A model generated the notes under the pieces. The model was given only the letters and a program-made list of their open reading frames with translations, was not told the DNA's origin and did no database searches. Made by a program: the position numbers and the translations under genes. This document shows, piece after piece, positions 17,737 through 26,112 of a DNA stretch of 64,000 nucleotides. Origin of the DNA: CAWACP01 sp963832965. Lineage in GTDB: Bacteria; Acidobacteriota; Terriglobia; Bryobacterales; Bryobacteraceae. The stretch covers positions 1,426,001-1,490,000 of the forward strand of contig CAWHVW010000003.1 of the NCBI GenBank assembly GCA_963832965.1, given 5' to 3'. Position 1 is the stretch's first letter. Each line of letters begins with the position of its first letter.

Positions 17737-19578
17737 ATGAATCTCTGGCTCATACCGATATTTCCTCTCGCGGGCTTCCTGATCAACGGACTCGCCGGCC
17801 GTCGCATGCCCAAAGCGGCGATCAACGCCGTGGCCATCGGCTCGGTGCTGCTGTCGTTCCTCTGGGTGCTGAAAGTGCTGTTCAGCGCGGGTTCGCTCGA
17901 AACGGCGCTGGTTGAACACTACTTCACGTGGATACAGAGCGGCCTGGTGAACATTGGTTGCGATTTCGCGGTCGACCGCCTCACCGCTGTGATGCTGCTT
18001 ATCGTCACCGGCATCGGCTCCCTTATTCACATCTACGCCATCGGCTACATGGAGCATGAGGACGGCTACTACCGCTTCTTCGCGTACATGAACCTGTTCA
18101 TGTTCTTCATGCTGACTCTGGTGCTGGCGTCGAACTACCTGCTGATGTTTGTCGGCTGGGAAGGCGTGGGCCTGTGCAGCTATCTGCTCATCGGGTTCTA
18201 CTTCACCGAGCAGTTCGCCACCACCGCGGGCAACAAGGCCTTCATCGTAAATCGCATCGGTGACTTCGGATTCTCGCTGGCCATGTTCCTGATCTTCCGC
18301 CAGTTCGGATCGCTCGATTTCAGCCAGGTCTTCACCGCCGCCTCGGGCATGCCGAAGGAAGCGAGTTACGGAATTCTAACCACCATTTGTCTGTTGTTGC
18401 TGGTAGGCGCCTGCGGCAAATCCGCGCAGCTTCCTTTGTATGTCTGGTTGCCCGACGCCATGGCTGGACCCACGCCCGTTTCCGCGCTCATCCACGCCGC
18501 GACGATGGTTACCGCGGGCGTGTACATGATCGTCCGTTCGCACGCGCTGTTCCTGAATGCGCCCATCGCCATGGACTGGGTGGCCGGCATCGGCCTCGCC
18601 ACCGCGTTCTTCGCCGCCACCATCGGCCTTACCCAGTTCGATATCAAGAAGGTCTTCGCGTACTCCACCGTCTCCCAGCTTGGCTACATGTTCCTGGGCG
18701 CGGGCGTGGGCGCGTTCTCCGCCAGCATCTGGCATGTGATGACCCACGCATTTTTCAAGGCGCTGCTCTTTCTGGGCGCGGGCGCGGTGATTCATGGTCT
18801 GCACGGCGAACAGGACCTTCGCAAAATGGGCGGCCTCTACAAGCACATGAAGGTGACCGCTATCACGCTTCTGTGCGCTTCGTTCGCGATTTCCGGCTTC
18901 CCCTTCACCTCCGGCTTCTTCAGCAAAGACGCCATTCTGTCGGCCGCCTACGCGCGCGCGCCGTGGATCTACTGGGTGGGTGTTTTCACCGCCGGACTCA
19001 CCGCGTTCTACGTCTTCCGCGCGTGGTTCATGGCCTTCACCGGCGAGTACCGTGGCGACAAACACCCGCACGAATCGCCCCTCATCATGACCGGTCCGCT
19101 GATGGTGCTGGCCGCGCTTTCTCTTGGCGGCGGTTTCATCAACATCCCGCGTTGGCTGGAACCGATATTTCCCGAAACGGGCGGCGAGAACCCCGTGCTG
19201 GTGTGGACCTCCGCCAGCGCGGGGATGCTGGGCATTCTGCTCGCCTGGATATTCTATGTTCGCGCGCCGGGCCTGCCCCAGAAATTCGCCAACGCCCTGG
19301 GCGGCCTTTATCGCCTCGTGCTGAACAAGTACAAGATCGACGAAGTGTACGACGTCCTGGTGGTGCGTCCGCTGGTGGACGGCTCGCGCACGGTTCTCTG
19401 GCGCGGCATGGATGTCGAAGTGATTGACGGCGCGGTGAACGGAATCGGCGCGCGCGCCCGCGGAATGGGCGCGGTCATGCGGCTGGCGCAATCCGGTTAT
19501 ATACGCAGCTACGCCGCATGGGTGGTGTTCGGGTCCGTTCTGCTGCTGCTCGCCGTGGGTCTGGGAGGCGCGCGATGA
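17737..19578 (+). CDS. nuoL: NADH-quinone oxidoreductase subunit L
   Basis: The 613-residue distal proton-pumping subunit. The antiporter-like core is clear: FVGWEGVGLCSYLLIGFYFT near residue 140, LPDAMAGPTPVSALIHAATM near residue 245, and AYSTVSQLGYMFLGAG near residue 308. The long C-terminal part contains the lateral amphipathic helix and final transmembrane helix. It overlaps nuoM by four bases (ATGA). Confidence 0.96.
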   Translation: MNLWLIPIFPLAGFLINGLAGRRMPKAAINAVAIGSVLLSFLWVLKVLFSAGSLETALVEHYFTWIQSGLVNIGCDFAVDRLTAVMLLIVTGIGSLIHIYAIGYMEHEDGYYRFFAYMNLFMFFMLTLVLASNYLLMFVGWEGVGLCSYLLIGFYFTEQFATTAGNKAFIVNRIGDFGFSLAMFLIFRQFGSLDFSQVFTAASGMPKEASYGILTTICLLLLVGACGKSAQLPLYVWLPDAMAGPTPVSALIHAATMVTAGVYMIVRSHALFLNAPIAMDWVAGIGLATAFFAATIGLTQFDIKKVFAYSTVSQLGYMFLGAGVGAFSASIWHVMTHAFFKALLFLGAGAVIHGLHGEQDLRKMGGLYKHMKVTAITLLCASFAISGFPFTSGFFSKDAILSAAYARAPWIYWVGVFTAGLTAFYVFRAWFMAFTGEYRGDKHPHESPLIMTGPLMVLAALSLGGGFINIPRWLEPIFPETGGENPVLVWTSASAGMLGILLAWIFYVRAPGLPQKFANALGGLYRLVLNKYKIDEVYDVLVVRPLVDGSRTVLWRGMDVEVIDGAVNGIGARARGMGAVMRLAQSGYIRSYAAWVVFGSVLLLLAVGLGGAR

Positions 19579-21113
19579 ACCTGCTCACCATAGTGATTGC
19601 ACTGCCACTGGTGGCGTTCCTTGTCTCTCTCATATTGCCCAAAGAGACCCCGCAGATCACCCGCATCTACGCGCTGGCCGCGTCCGTCGTCATCTTTGTC
19701 GTGTCGCTGGCCCTGATCGCGCCATTCTGGTTCCACACGCCTCACGGATTCGTCTTCGAGACCGACCTCAACTGGATCGCTTCTCCGCGCATCCACTATC
19801 ACGTAGCCATTGATGGCGTCAGCCTCTGGCTCATTCTGCTCACGACGCTGCTCACGCCCATCTGCGTGCTGCTCTCCTGGCGTTACATCGACAAACGCGT
19901 AAAGGAATTCTACGCGTTCCTCCTGCTGCTCGAATTCGGCCTGATCGGCGTGTTTTGCTCGCTCGACCTGTTCCTGTTCTACGTGTTCTGGGAAGTCTCG
20001 CTCGTTCCGATGTACTTCCTGATAGGCATCTGGGGCTATGATCGCCGTATTTATGCCGCTGTCAAGTTCTTCCTGTACACGATGGCCGGCTCGGTGCTCA
20101 TGCTGGCGGCGATGATCTTCTTGTATAACCAGGCGGGCGGCACATTCGACTACGTGCAGATCCTTCGCCAGTTCCAGACCGGCCATCTGGTGCTCACTCA
20201 TCAGGCCGAGCTTCTGCTGTTCCTCGCGTTCTTCATCGCTTTCGCCATTAAGGTGCCGCTCTTCCCGCTGCACACATGGCTGCCCGACGCGCACGTGGAA
20301 GCGCCCACGGCGGGCTCGGTGATGCTGGCCTCCGTCATGCTGAAGATGGGAACGTACGGTATCCTGCGCTTCTGCCTGCCGCTGTTCCCAAATGCTGCGC
20401 ACCAGTGCGCGGACTGGATCGTCGCGCTGGCCATCATCGGAATTATCTATGGCGCGCTGGTAGCCATGGTGCAGCCGAATATGAAGAAGCTGGTGGCCTA
20501 TTCATCGGTGAGCCATCTGGGCTTTGTAATTCTCGGCCTCTTCTCCTTCACGCAGGCGGGCATGGACGGCGCCGTCTATCAGATGCTCAACCACGGTATC
20601 TCCACGGGAGCGCTCTTCCTCCTGGTCGGCTTCCTCAACGAGCGCCGCCATTCCCTGGAAATCTCGGCGTACGGCGGAGTGGCCACCATCGCACCAGGCC
20701 TGGCGCAAGCGTTCATGATCACCATGCTGGCGAGCATAGGACTACCGACGTTGAACAATTTCGTGGGTGAATTCCTTGTGTTGCAGGGAGCGGCCCTGGC
20801 CAACTTCAAATGGGCCGTCTTCGCGGCGATCGGCGTGATACTCTCCGCCTGCTACATGCTCTGGCTCTACCAGCGCGTGTTCTTCGGCCGCGCCAACGCC
20901 GACCTGAAGCATCACATGTACGACCTGAACCTGCGCGAGTGGGCCTGCATCGTTCCGCTGATAGCGATGATGGTCTGGATGGGCTGCTTCACGCAGTCCT
21001 TCATGCCGCCCATCAGTACAGCAACGTCAGGGATTCTCGAGAAAACGAAAACTACTTTGGAGCTGCACGTCCAGCGGATCCCCCTGAAGCTGGAGGCCCG
21101 CAATGCCCGCTAA
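19575..21113 (+). CDS. nuoM: NADH-quinone oxidoreductase subunit M
   Basis: A 512-residue proton-pumping subunit of the antiporter type. Conserved features are FYVFWEVSLVPMYFLIGIWG, LPDAHVEAPTAGSVMLASVM and VAYSSVSHLGFVILGL. The ATG at 19575 is chosen because it gives a hydrophobic first helix and overlaps the nuoL stop by four bases; the frame is open 19 codons further upstream inside nuoL. It overlaps nuoN by 11 bases. Confidence 0.96.
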   Translation: MNLLTIVIALPLVAFLVSLILPKETPQITRIYALAASVVIFVVSLALIAPFWFHTPHGFVFETDLNWIASPRIHYHVAIDGVSLWLILLTTLLTPICVLLSWRYIDKRVKEFYAFLLLLEFGLIGVFCSLDLFLFYVFWEVSLVPMYFLIGIWGYDRRIYAAVKFFLYTMAGSVLMLAAMIFLYNQAGGTFDYVQILRQFQTGHLVLTHQAELLLFLAFFIAFAIKVPLFPLHTWLPDAHVEAPTAGSVMLASVMLKMGTYGILRFCLPLFPNAAHQCADWIVALAIIGIIYGALVAMVQPNMKKLVAYSSVSHLGFVILGLFSFTQAGMDGAVYQMLNHGISTGALFLLVGFLNERRHSLEISAYGGVATIAPGLAQAFMITMLASIGLPTLNNFVGEFLVLQGAALANFKWAVFAAIGVILSACYMLWLYQRVFFGRANADLKHHMYDLNLREWACIVPLIAMMVWMGCFTQSFMPPISTATSGILEKTKTTLELHVQRIPLKLEARNAR

Positions 21114-22572
21114 CTTCATGCCTCCGTCCGCCGACTATCTCCGCGTCCTTCCGGAACTTATTCTCATCGTTGCCGGCGTTCTGATCATGCTGCTGGAAGT
21201 CCTGATGGGCAGGCGCAGCCGCAACGCTCTGGGCTACTTCGCGCTGTTCTCCCTGTTCGCCGCGGCCGCCGGGTCCATTTTCGCGCTCGACACGGGAGGC
21301 GCGGCCTTCGGCGGGCTGCTCATCATTGACGGCTACGCCACGTTCTTCCGAGTTCTCTGCATAGGCGTCGGCGTGCTGGCCATCCTGCAGTCATTCCAGT
21401 ATCTGCAGCGCGAAAAAGCCAACTCCGGCGAATACTACGCGCTGATCCTGTTCTCCATCGTGGGCCAGTCGGTGATGGCCTCGGCGAACGAGCTAATCAT
21501 GGTTTTCATCGGGCTGGAGATCTCCTCTATCGCCACCTACATCCTGGCCGATTTCCTCCGCGACGACCGGCGCAACAACGAATCTTCCATTAAGTACTTC
21601 CTGCTCGGTTCTTTCGCAACGGCTTTCCTGCTTTATGGCATCGCCTGGATCTACGGCGCCACCGGCACCACCAGCCTGCCGGCCATTCAGGCCGCGCTTG
21701 AAAGCGGCCGTGTCAATGTGACGCTCGCGGGCGTCGCGGCCTCGCTCATGTTTGTGGGTTTCGCGTTCAAGGTCTCCGCCGTGCCGTTCCAGATCTGGGC
21801 TCCCGACGTCTACCAGGGCGCGCCCGCGCCGGTGGCGGCATTCATGTCGGCGGGTCCGAAGGCCGCGGCCTTCGCCGTGTTCGTGCGTGTCTTCATGACC
21901 GCCTTCGATCCCATCGTGGCCAAATGGGATCCGTTTGTCTGGGGCTCCGCGCTGCTCACCATGATCGTGGGCAACTTCGCCGCGCTCACCCAGCAGAACA
22001 TCAAGCGCATGCTCGCCTACAGCTCCATCGCGCACGCGGGCTACATTCTGGTGGCGATAGCCGCGCACAGCCAGATCGGCATCGCCGCGGTGATGTTCTA
22101 TCTCGCCGCCTACGCTTTCATGCAGGTGGGCGCGTTCGCGGTTATCTCATATTTCTCGCGCCAGGGCGAACGCTACGTGAACGTCGACGATCTCGCGGGC
22201 CTCGGGTGGCGTCAGCCGGTGATCGCCGGGCTGTTCGCCATTCTGCTGCTCTCCTTCATCGGAGTGCCGCTCACGGCGGGTTTCTTCGGGAAGTTCTACA
22301 TTTTCAAAGCGGCGCTCGATACGCACACTTCGCAGATGGTCTGGCTGGCGGTACTGGGCCTGCTCAACAGCGCGGTCGCGGCGTATTACTATTTGCGCAT
22401 TTTGGTAGTGATGTACTTCCGCGAACCCGGCGAGGCTTCCGTCTCGGTCGCGGCCCCGACCATCGGCATCCGCATCGCCCTGTGGGGCTCGGTGATCGGG
22501 ACGCTGGTGCTGGGCATCTACCCGTCGCTGCTGCTCAACTTCGCCACATATTCCAGTCAATTGGGGCGCTAA
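21103..22572 (+). CDS. nuoN: NADH-quinone oxidoreductase subunit N
   Basis: A 489-residue proton-pumping subunit and last gene of the operon. Motifs include FIGLEISSIATYILADFLRD, WAPDVYQGAPAPVAAFMSAG and LAYSSIAHAGYILVAI. Its start lies inside the 3' end of nuoM. No strong terminator hairpin was found in the following 100 bases. Confidence 0.96.
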   Translation: MPANFMPPSADYLRVLPELILIVAGVLIMLLEVLMGRRSRNALGYFALFSLFAAAAGSIFALDTGGAAFGGLLIIDGYATFFRVLCIGVGVLAILQSFQYLQREKANSGEYYALILFSIVGQSVMASANELIMVFIGLEISSIATYILADFLRDDRRNNESSIKYFLLGSFATAFLLYGIAWIYGATGTTSLPAIQAALESGRVNVTLAGVAASLMFVGFAFKVSAVPFQIWAPDVYQGAPAPVAAFMSAGPKAAAFAVFVRVFMTAFDPIVAKWDPFVWGSALLTMIVGNFAALTQQNIKRMLAYSSIAHAGYILVAIAAHSQIGIAAVMFYLAAYAFMQVGAFAVISYFSRQGERYVNVDDLAGLGWRQPVIAGLFAILLLSFIGVPLTAGFFGKFYIFKAALDTHTSQMVWLAVLGLLNSAVAAYYYLRILVVMYFREPGEASVSVAAPTIGIRIALWGSVIGTLVLGIYPSLLLNFATYSSQLGR

Positions 22573-22634
22573 CTTACTCCTAAACAGTCCGAGTGTCCGC
22601 TGGTGCGGGGGTGCCATCCTCGGTCCATCGCCTG

Positions 22635-22966
22635 TTACCTATATCTCCGGACGTTACGCTTTTCAGCGGCTCGGTCCGAGATGCGGATGACTCTTTCACG
22701 GGTTGAGCCATGAAGTACATATAAGCTCAGGTCGTCCGTCAGCACGGCGCAGTCGTGCGCGCAGCGCTACCGCGCCGAATCGCCGCATCTACCAGGCCCA
22801 GCGGCGGAATGAGCTGGGCAGGGTGTTTGAAGTCCCGAAATGCTCGCGGCAACAGATCATAGTCGGCTACCGTGTAGCCGGCTCGTTCTCTTGAATCTTC
22901 CAATGCGGCCGCGGTTCACCGCTCCGATCACGTAGAGTACCAGCAGGCTCGTGTCGATTAGGAGAC
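22635..22966 (-). pseudogene. Decayed PIN-domain (VapC-like) toxin gene
   Basis: Read on the minus strand, three short segments in shifting frames match a PIN-domain ribonuclease. First comes LLIDTSLLVLYVIGAVNRG followed by RIGRFKRT. One frame over comes AGYTVADYDLLPRAFRDFKH and then LGLVDAAIRRG. Last comes DCAVLTDDLSLYVLHG, with a stop at 22635. Between PAQLIPP and LGLVDAA roughly 60 residues expected in a PIN domain are missing. With two frame changes and an internal deletion, the gene cannot make a toxin. The PIN assignment rests on the DT..LV start and the VLTDD end, both hallmarks of the fold. Confidence 0.6.
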
Positions 22967-22983
22967 CGGCGGGGTGGGCGCAT

Positions 22984-23088
22984 TCAACAACATTTCCGTA
23001 TGACTCTCTTCCAGGCAGCAGAGCCTGGGTTGAGCGTCTCTGCTGCCTTCTTCCTGGCGATCTCAACGGCCTGTTTGGCGTCTATCAT
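22984..23088 (-). pseudogene. Truncated small partner gene upstream of the PIN remnant
   Basis: A 34-residue frame starting at ATG 23088 reads MIDAKQAVEIARKKAAETLN and then loses its expected continuation, ending KRVIRKCC. The start resembles small proteins that I associate with PIN-type gene neighbourhoods. It lies 18 bases upstream of the PIN remnant on the same strand, as an antitoxin or partner gene would. Its shortness suggests truncation. The rest of the 574-base gap between nuoN and the YajQ gene (22573-23146) holds no other recognisable feature. Confidence 0.4.
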
Positions 23089-23146
23089 GGGCAGCCAGTT
23101 CATCCATAGTGCCGCACGCTCCGCTATCATATTCCTGTACCCTCCA

Positions 23147-23647
23147 ATGCCCGAAAACACCTTTGATATCGTCTCGAAGATCGATCTCGCCGAAGTCAGC
23201 AACGCCATCCACCAGGCGACGAAGGAAGTCGAGCAACGCTACGACCTCAAGAACACCAAATCATCCATCGAGCTGAATGAGAAGGACCACAAGATCACGC
23301 TGGCCAGCCAGGACGAGTACAAGCTGAAGGCCGTCACCGAAATCCTGGAGGCGAAGCTCGTCAAGCGCCAGGTGCCGCTGAAGGGCCTCACCTTCGGCGC
23401 CATCATCCCCGCCGCTGGCTCCAGCGTGCGCCAGGAGATCACGCTGCAGCAGGGCATCGCCATCGAGAAGGCACGTGAAATCGTGAAGCTCATCAAGGAG
23501 AGCAAGAAGAAGGTGCAGGCGTCCATCAACGCCGACATGGTGCGCGTCAGCGGCAAGGATCGCGACACTCTTCAGGACGTCATCCATCTCGTGAAGGGCC
23601 ACGATTTCGGCATCGACATGCAGTTCACCAACTTCCGCTCGAACTGA
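23147..23647 (+). CDS. YajQ-family cyclic-di-GMP/nucleotide-binding protein
   Basis: A 166-residue cytoplasmic protein of the YajQ/UPF0234 family, with two ferredoxin-like repeats. Typical phrases are FDIVSKIDLAEVSNAIHQAT at the start, RYDLKNTKSSIEL, and VRVSGKDRDTLQDVI near the end. Some members bind cyclic di-GMP and act as transcription co-factors; others have been linked to nucleotide or tRNA binding. The ATG at 23147 fits the family's start; the open frame 49 codons upstream crosses the decayed toxin region and is not coding. It is followed two bases later by the hydrolase gene. Confidence 0.95.
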   Translation: MPENTFDIVSKIDLAEVSNAIHQATKEVEQRYDLKNTKSSIELNEKDHKITLASQDEYKLKAVTEILEAKLVKRQVPLKGLTFGAIIPAAGSSVRQEITLQQGIAIEKAREIVKLIKESKKKVQASINADMVRVSGKDRDTLQDVIHLVKGHDFGIDMQFTNFRSN

Positions 23648-23649
23648 TC

Positions 23650-24270
23650 TTGCCCCGCCGCATCGAATCGCTGTTCATCGAAGGGCCCGCCGGCAGACTC
23701 GAAGCCCTGCTCGAAGAACCCGAGCACGACGACCCGCGCGAGGCGGCGCTGGTCTGCCATCCCCACCCCCAGCACGGCGGCACCATGCACAACAAGGTGG
23801 TCTACCGGATGGCCCGCGGGCTGAGGCGGGCGGGCGCGGTGGTACTTCGCTTCAACTACCGGGGTGTCAACCTGAGCGAGGGCGTGTTCGACCAGGGCCG
23901 AGGCGAAGCGGAAGACGCAAGAGCTGCCCTCACCGTGCTGCGCGAACGCTACCCAGCGCTGCCCTTCACGCTGGCCGGTTTCTCCTTCGGTTCCCGAATC
24001 GCCCTGCGCCTGGGCTGCGAGGCGCCCTATCCGGGCCGGATCATCTTAGTGGGTTTCCCGAAGGCGTATCGGGGGGATAGCCAGTGCGCGGTGCCGCGAA
24101 TCTTCATCCACAGCACCAACGATCAGTACGGACCGGCTGAAGCCATGCAGACCTACTTCGATTCGCTCGCCGAGCCTAAGAAACTGATCTGGGTAGAAGC
24201 GAAGGACCACTTTTTCGCTGGCGCCCTGGACGCTTTCGAAAAAGCGCTAATCGAGGTGCAGGAGACGTAA
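23650..24270 (+). CDS. Alpha/beta hydrolase (dienelactone-hydrolase/KANL3-Tex30 type)
   Basis: A 206-residue serine hydrolase without signal peptide. The oxyanion region is CHPHPQHGGTMHNKVVYRMA, the nucleophile elbow is LAGFSFGSR, and a late Asp and His (NDQYGP, AKDHFF) complete a plausible triad. Members of this bacterial group have no settled substrate. Translation probably starts at TTG 23650, two bases after the YajQ stop, so the genes are likely coupled. Its 3' end overlaps that of the convergent receiver gene by 24 bases. Confidence 0.88.
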   Translation: MPRRIESLFIEGPAGRLEALLEEPEHDDPREAALVCHPHPQHGGTMHNKVVYRMARGLRRAGAVVLRFNYRGVNLSEGVFDQGRGEAEDARAALTVLRERYPALPFTLAGFSFGSRIALRLGCEAPYPGRIILVGFPKAYRGDSQCAVPRIFIHSTNDQYGPAEAMQTYFDSLAEPKKLIWVEAKDHFFAGALDAFEKALIEVQET

Positions 24271-24672
24271 TTCCCGATGCATGCGCCGAGCCGCCCGCTC
24301 GCCGATCAAACTTGCGATATCCTCGAGCAAATCGGGAACATCCTCGGGCTCAACCAGCATGTCGGGGTGGCCTTCCACGGCAACGCCATCCTGACAGCTT
24401 GCCACCAGGGCGGTCGCGGGTTTGTAAGCCATCATCTGTGCGTGCGCCAGGACCTTAAGGCCTGCGAATGGCGATTCCATCTCCATATCGCTCAGCACCA
24501 GGGAGTATTCGCGCTCGTCCAGTTTGCCCACAGCCTCGGCCGCCGACGCAGCGGAATCAACGCGATAGCCGCCCGCTTCCAGAACGGTCTGCAGGGTCAG
24601 CCGCGCAGTCGGGTTGTCATCCACGAGCAGGACTCTCGCCAGCGCAAGCTCGGCGATCTTCGTGGCGCCCAT
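24247..24672 (-). CDS. Stand-alone response-regulator receiver domain
   Basis: A 141-residue protein comprising one CheY-like domain and no output domain. The acidic pocket is VLLVDDN, the phospho-acceptor Asp is in LVLSDMEME, and a Thr/Ser position follows in ATALVASCQDG. The usual conserved Lys in the last loop is not obvious; VEPEDVPDLL occupies that region, so signalling may differ from CheY. No kinase gene is adjacent. Its 3' end overlaps the hydrolase gene's 3' end. Confidence 0.85.
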   Translation of the reverse strand: MGATKIAELALARVLLVDDNPTARLTLQTVLEAGGYRVDSAASAAEAVGKLDEREYSLVLSDMEMESPFAGLKVLAHAQMMAYKPATALVASCQDGVAVEGHPDMLVEPEDVPDLLEDIASLIGERAARRMHRELRLLHLD

Positions 24673-24760
24673 ACGAGCAGTGTAAGGGCAAGGGGCCGAA
24701 ATTGAAATACTTGATTTTTGCCCGACAAAAAAACCGACTTCTCCGATCTAAGTTACCTAC

Positions 24761-24798
24761 GTAGCACGCCTGCTACCAGAGTAGTACGCCAGCCTACT
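24761..24798. other. Two tandem related hairpins 5' of the receiver gene
   Basis: GTAGCA-CGCC-TGCTAC (24761-24776) is a perfect 6-bp stem with a 4-base loop. A few bases later AGTAG...CTACT (24780-24798) forms a second, similar stem; both share the core GTAGnACGCC. They lie between the end of purB (minus strand, stop at 24797) and the start of the receiver gene, and could terminate purB or mark a short palindromic repeat. There is no T-run. Confidence 0.4.
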
Positions 24799-26110
24799 AA
24801 CTAAGGGGGAACACCCGCTCGAAGATCCGGTCGACATGCCGCAGGTATCGCTCAACCGAGAACGCCGCCGCAACCTCTTCAGGTGCAAGGAGTTTCGCAA
24901 TTTCCGGATCGGATTCGATTGCGGCCCGAAAGTCACCGCCGTCCTCCCAGCTGCTCATTGCGTGCCGTTGGACAACGCTGTACGCCTGCTCGCGAAGCAT
25001 CCCGGCAGCAGTCAGATCCAACAAAAGCTGGCCGGAGAAGATCAGCCCCTTTGTCAGTTCCAGATTCTGCCGCATCCGCTCCTCGTTTACTCGTAAGCCC
25101 TTCACCAGCCACGTTGTCTTGGCCAGCATATAGTCCACCAGGATGGACGAATCCGGCAGTATCACCCTCTCGACGGAGGAGTGCGAAATATCTCTTTCGT
25201 GCCACAGAGCGATGTCCTCGAAACCGGCCATGGCATTAGCGCGTACAACGCGAGCCAGCCCGCAAATCTGCTCGCAGGTGACCGGGTTGCGCTTGTGCGG
25301 CATGGCCGAGGACCCCTTCTGTCCAGCCGAGAAAGGCTCCTCGGCCTCACGCACCTCGGTGCGCTGCAAATGCCGGATCTCCAACGCCACTTTCTCGCAG
25401 GTAGCAGCTAACAAAGCAAGCGCCGAAACCCAGGCCGCGTGCCGGTCCCGGGAGATCACCTGGGAGGCGATCGCCGCAGGCTTCAACCCCAGCGTCTCGC
25501 AGATTTTCTCCTCCGCGTCCGGCCCCACGTGCCCGAAGGTGCCCACCACCCCGGAAATTTTTCCGACCCGCATATCCTCGGCAGCGGCGTCGAACCGGCC
25601 CTGATTTCGACGCAGCTCGTCATACCAAAGCGCCAGCTTCAGCCCGAAGGTAATCGGTTCCGCCTGAATTCCATGAGTCCGCCCAATTTGCACCGTATGC
25701 TTGTGCTCCAGCGCCCGCTCGTGCAGGGCGGCGGCGAGTTCAGCCACGCCCCGCCGGATCAGCGCCGAAGCCTGTTTCGCCATAAGGGCCTGGGCGGTGT
25801 CCACGACGTCGTTGGACGTCAGCCCGTAGTGCAGCCAACGGGAGGCTTCCGCGTGTCCGGCTGCCGCCATCGATTCAGCTACACTCGTAGTAAAAGCGAT
25901 AACATCGTGCCGGACTTCGCGCTCGATGTCGTTGATACGGTCCACCGTGAAATCGGCGTGCTGACGGAGCAAACGAGCCGCATCCTGCGGGACTTCGCCC
26001 GTTTCGGCAAGCGCCTCGGCGGCGGCCAGCTCCACCTCCAGCCACTGGCGGAACTTGTTCTCTTCGCTCCAGATGCGGCCCATCTCCGGCCTGGTGTACC
26101 GTGCAATCAT
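24797..26110 (-). CDS. purB: Adenylosuccinate lyase
   Basis: A 437-residue member of the fumarase/aspartase superfamily. It cleaves fumarate from SAICAR and from adenylosuccinate in purine synthesis. It begins MIARYTRPEMGRIWSEENKF and has the superfamily signature GSSAMPHKRNP near residue 265, with the catalytic-region phrases LTSNDVVDTAQ and GRTHGIQAEP. The length and order match short-form PurB. The gene starts three bases after the stop of the upstream metallo-hydrolase gene, so the two form an operon. Confidence 0.96.
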   Translation of the reverse strand: MIARYTRPEMGRIWSEENKFRQWLEVELAAAEALAETGEVPQDAARLLRQHADFTVDRINDIEREVRHDVIAFTTSVAESMAAAGHAEASRWLHYGLTSNDVVDTAQALMAKQASALIRRGVAELAAALHERALEHKHTVQIGRTHGIQAEPITFGLKLALWYDELRRNQGRFDAAAEDMRVGKISGVVGTFGHVGPDAEEKICETLGLKPAAIASQVISRDRHAAWVSALALLAATCEKVALEIRHLQRTEVREAEEPFSAGQKGSSAMPHKRNPVTCEQICGLARVVRANAMAGFEDIALWHERDISHSSVERVILPDSSILVDYMLAKTTWLVKGLRVNEERMRQNLELTKGLIFSGQLLLDLTAAGMLREQAYSVVQRHAMSSWEDGGDFRAAIESDPEIAKLLAPEEVAAAFSVERYLRHVDRIFERVFPLS

Positions 26111-26112
26111 GA

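Noticed and set aside
18376..19491. 371-codon minus-strand frame within nuoL
   Set aside because: Antisense of NuoL; charged, low-complexity sequence without a recognisable domain.
23000..23146. Upstream extension of the YajQ reading frame
   Set aside because: The frame is open but it crosses the decayed toxin/partner region and the family starts at MPENTFDIV; 23147 is the better start.
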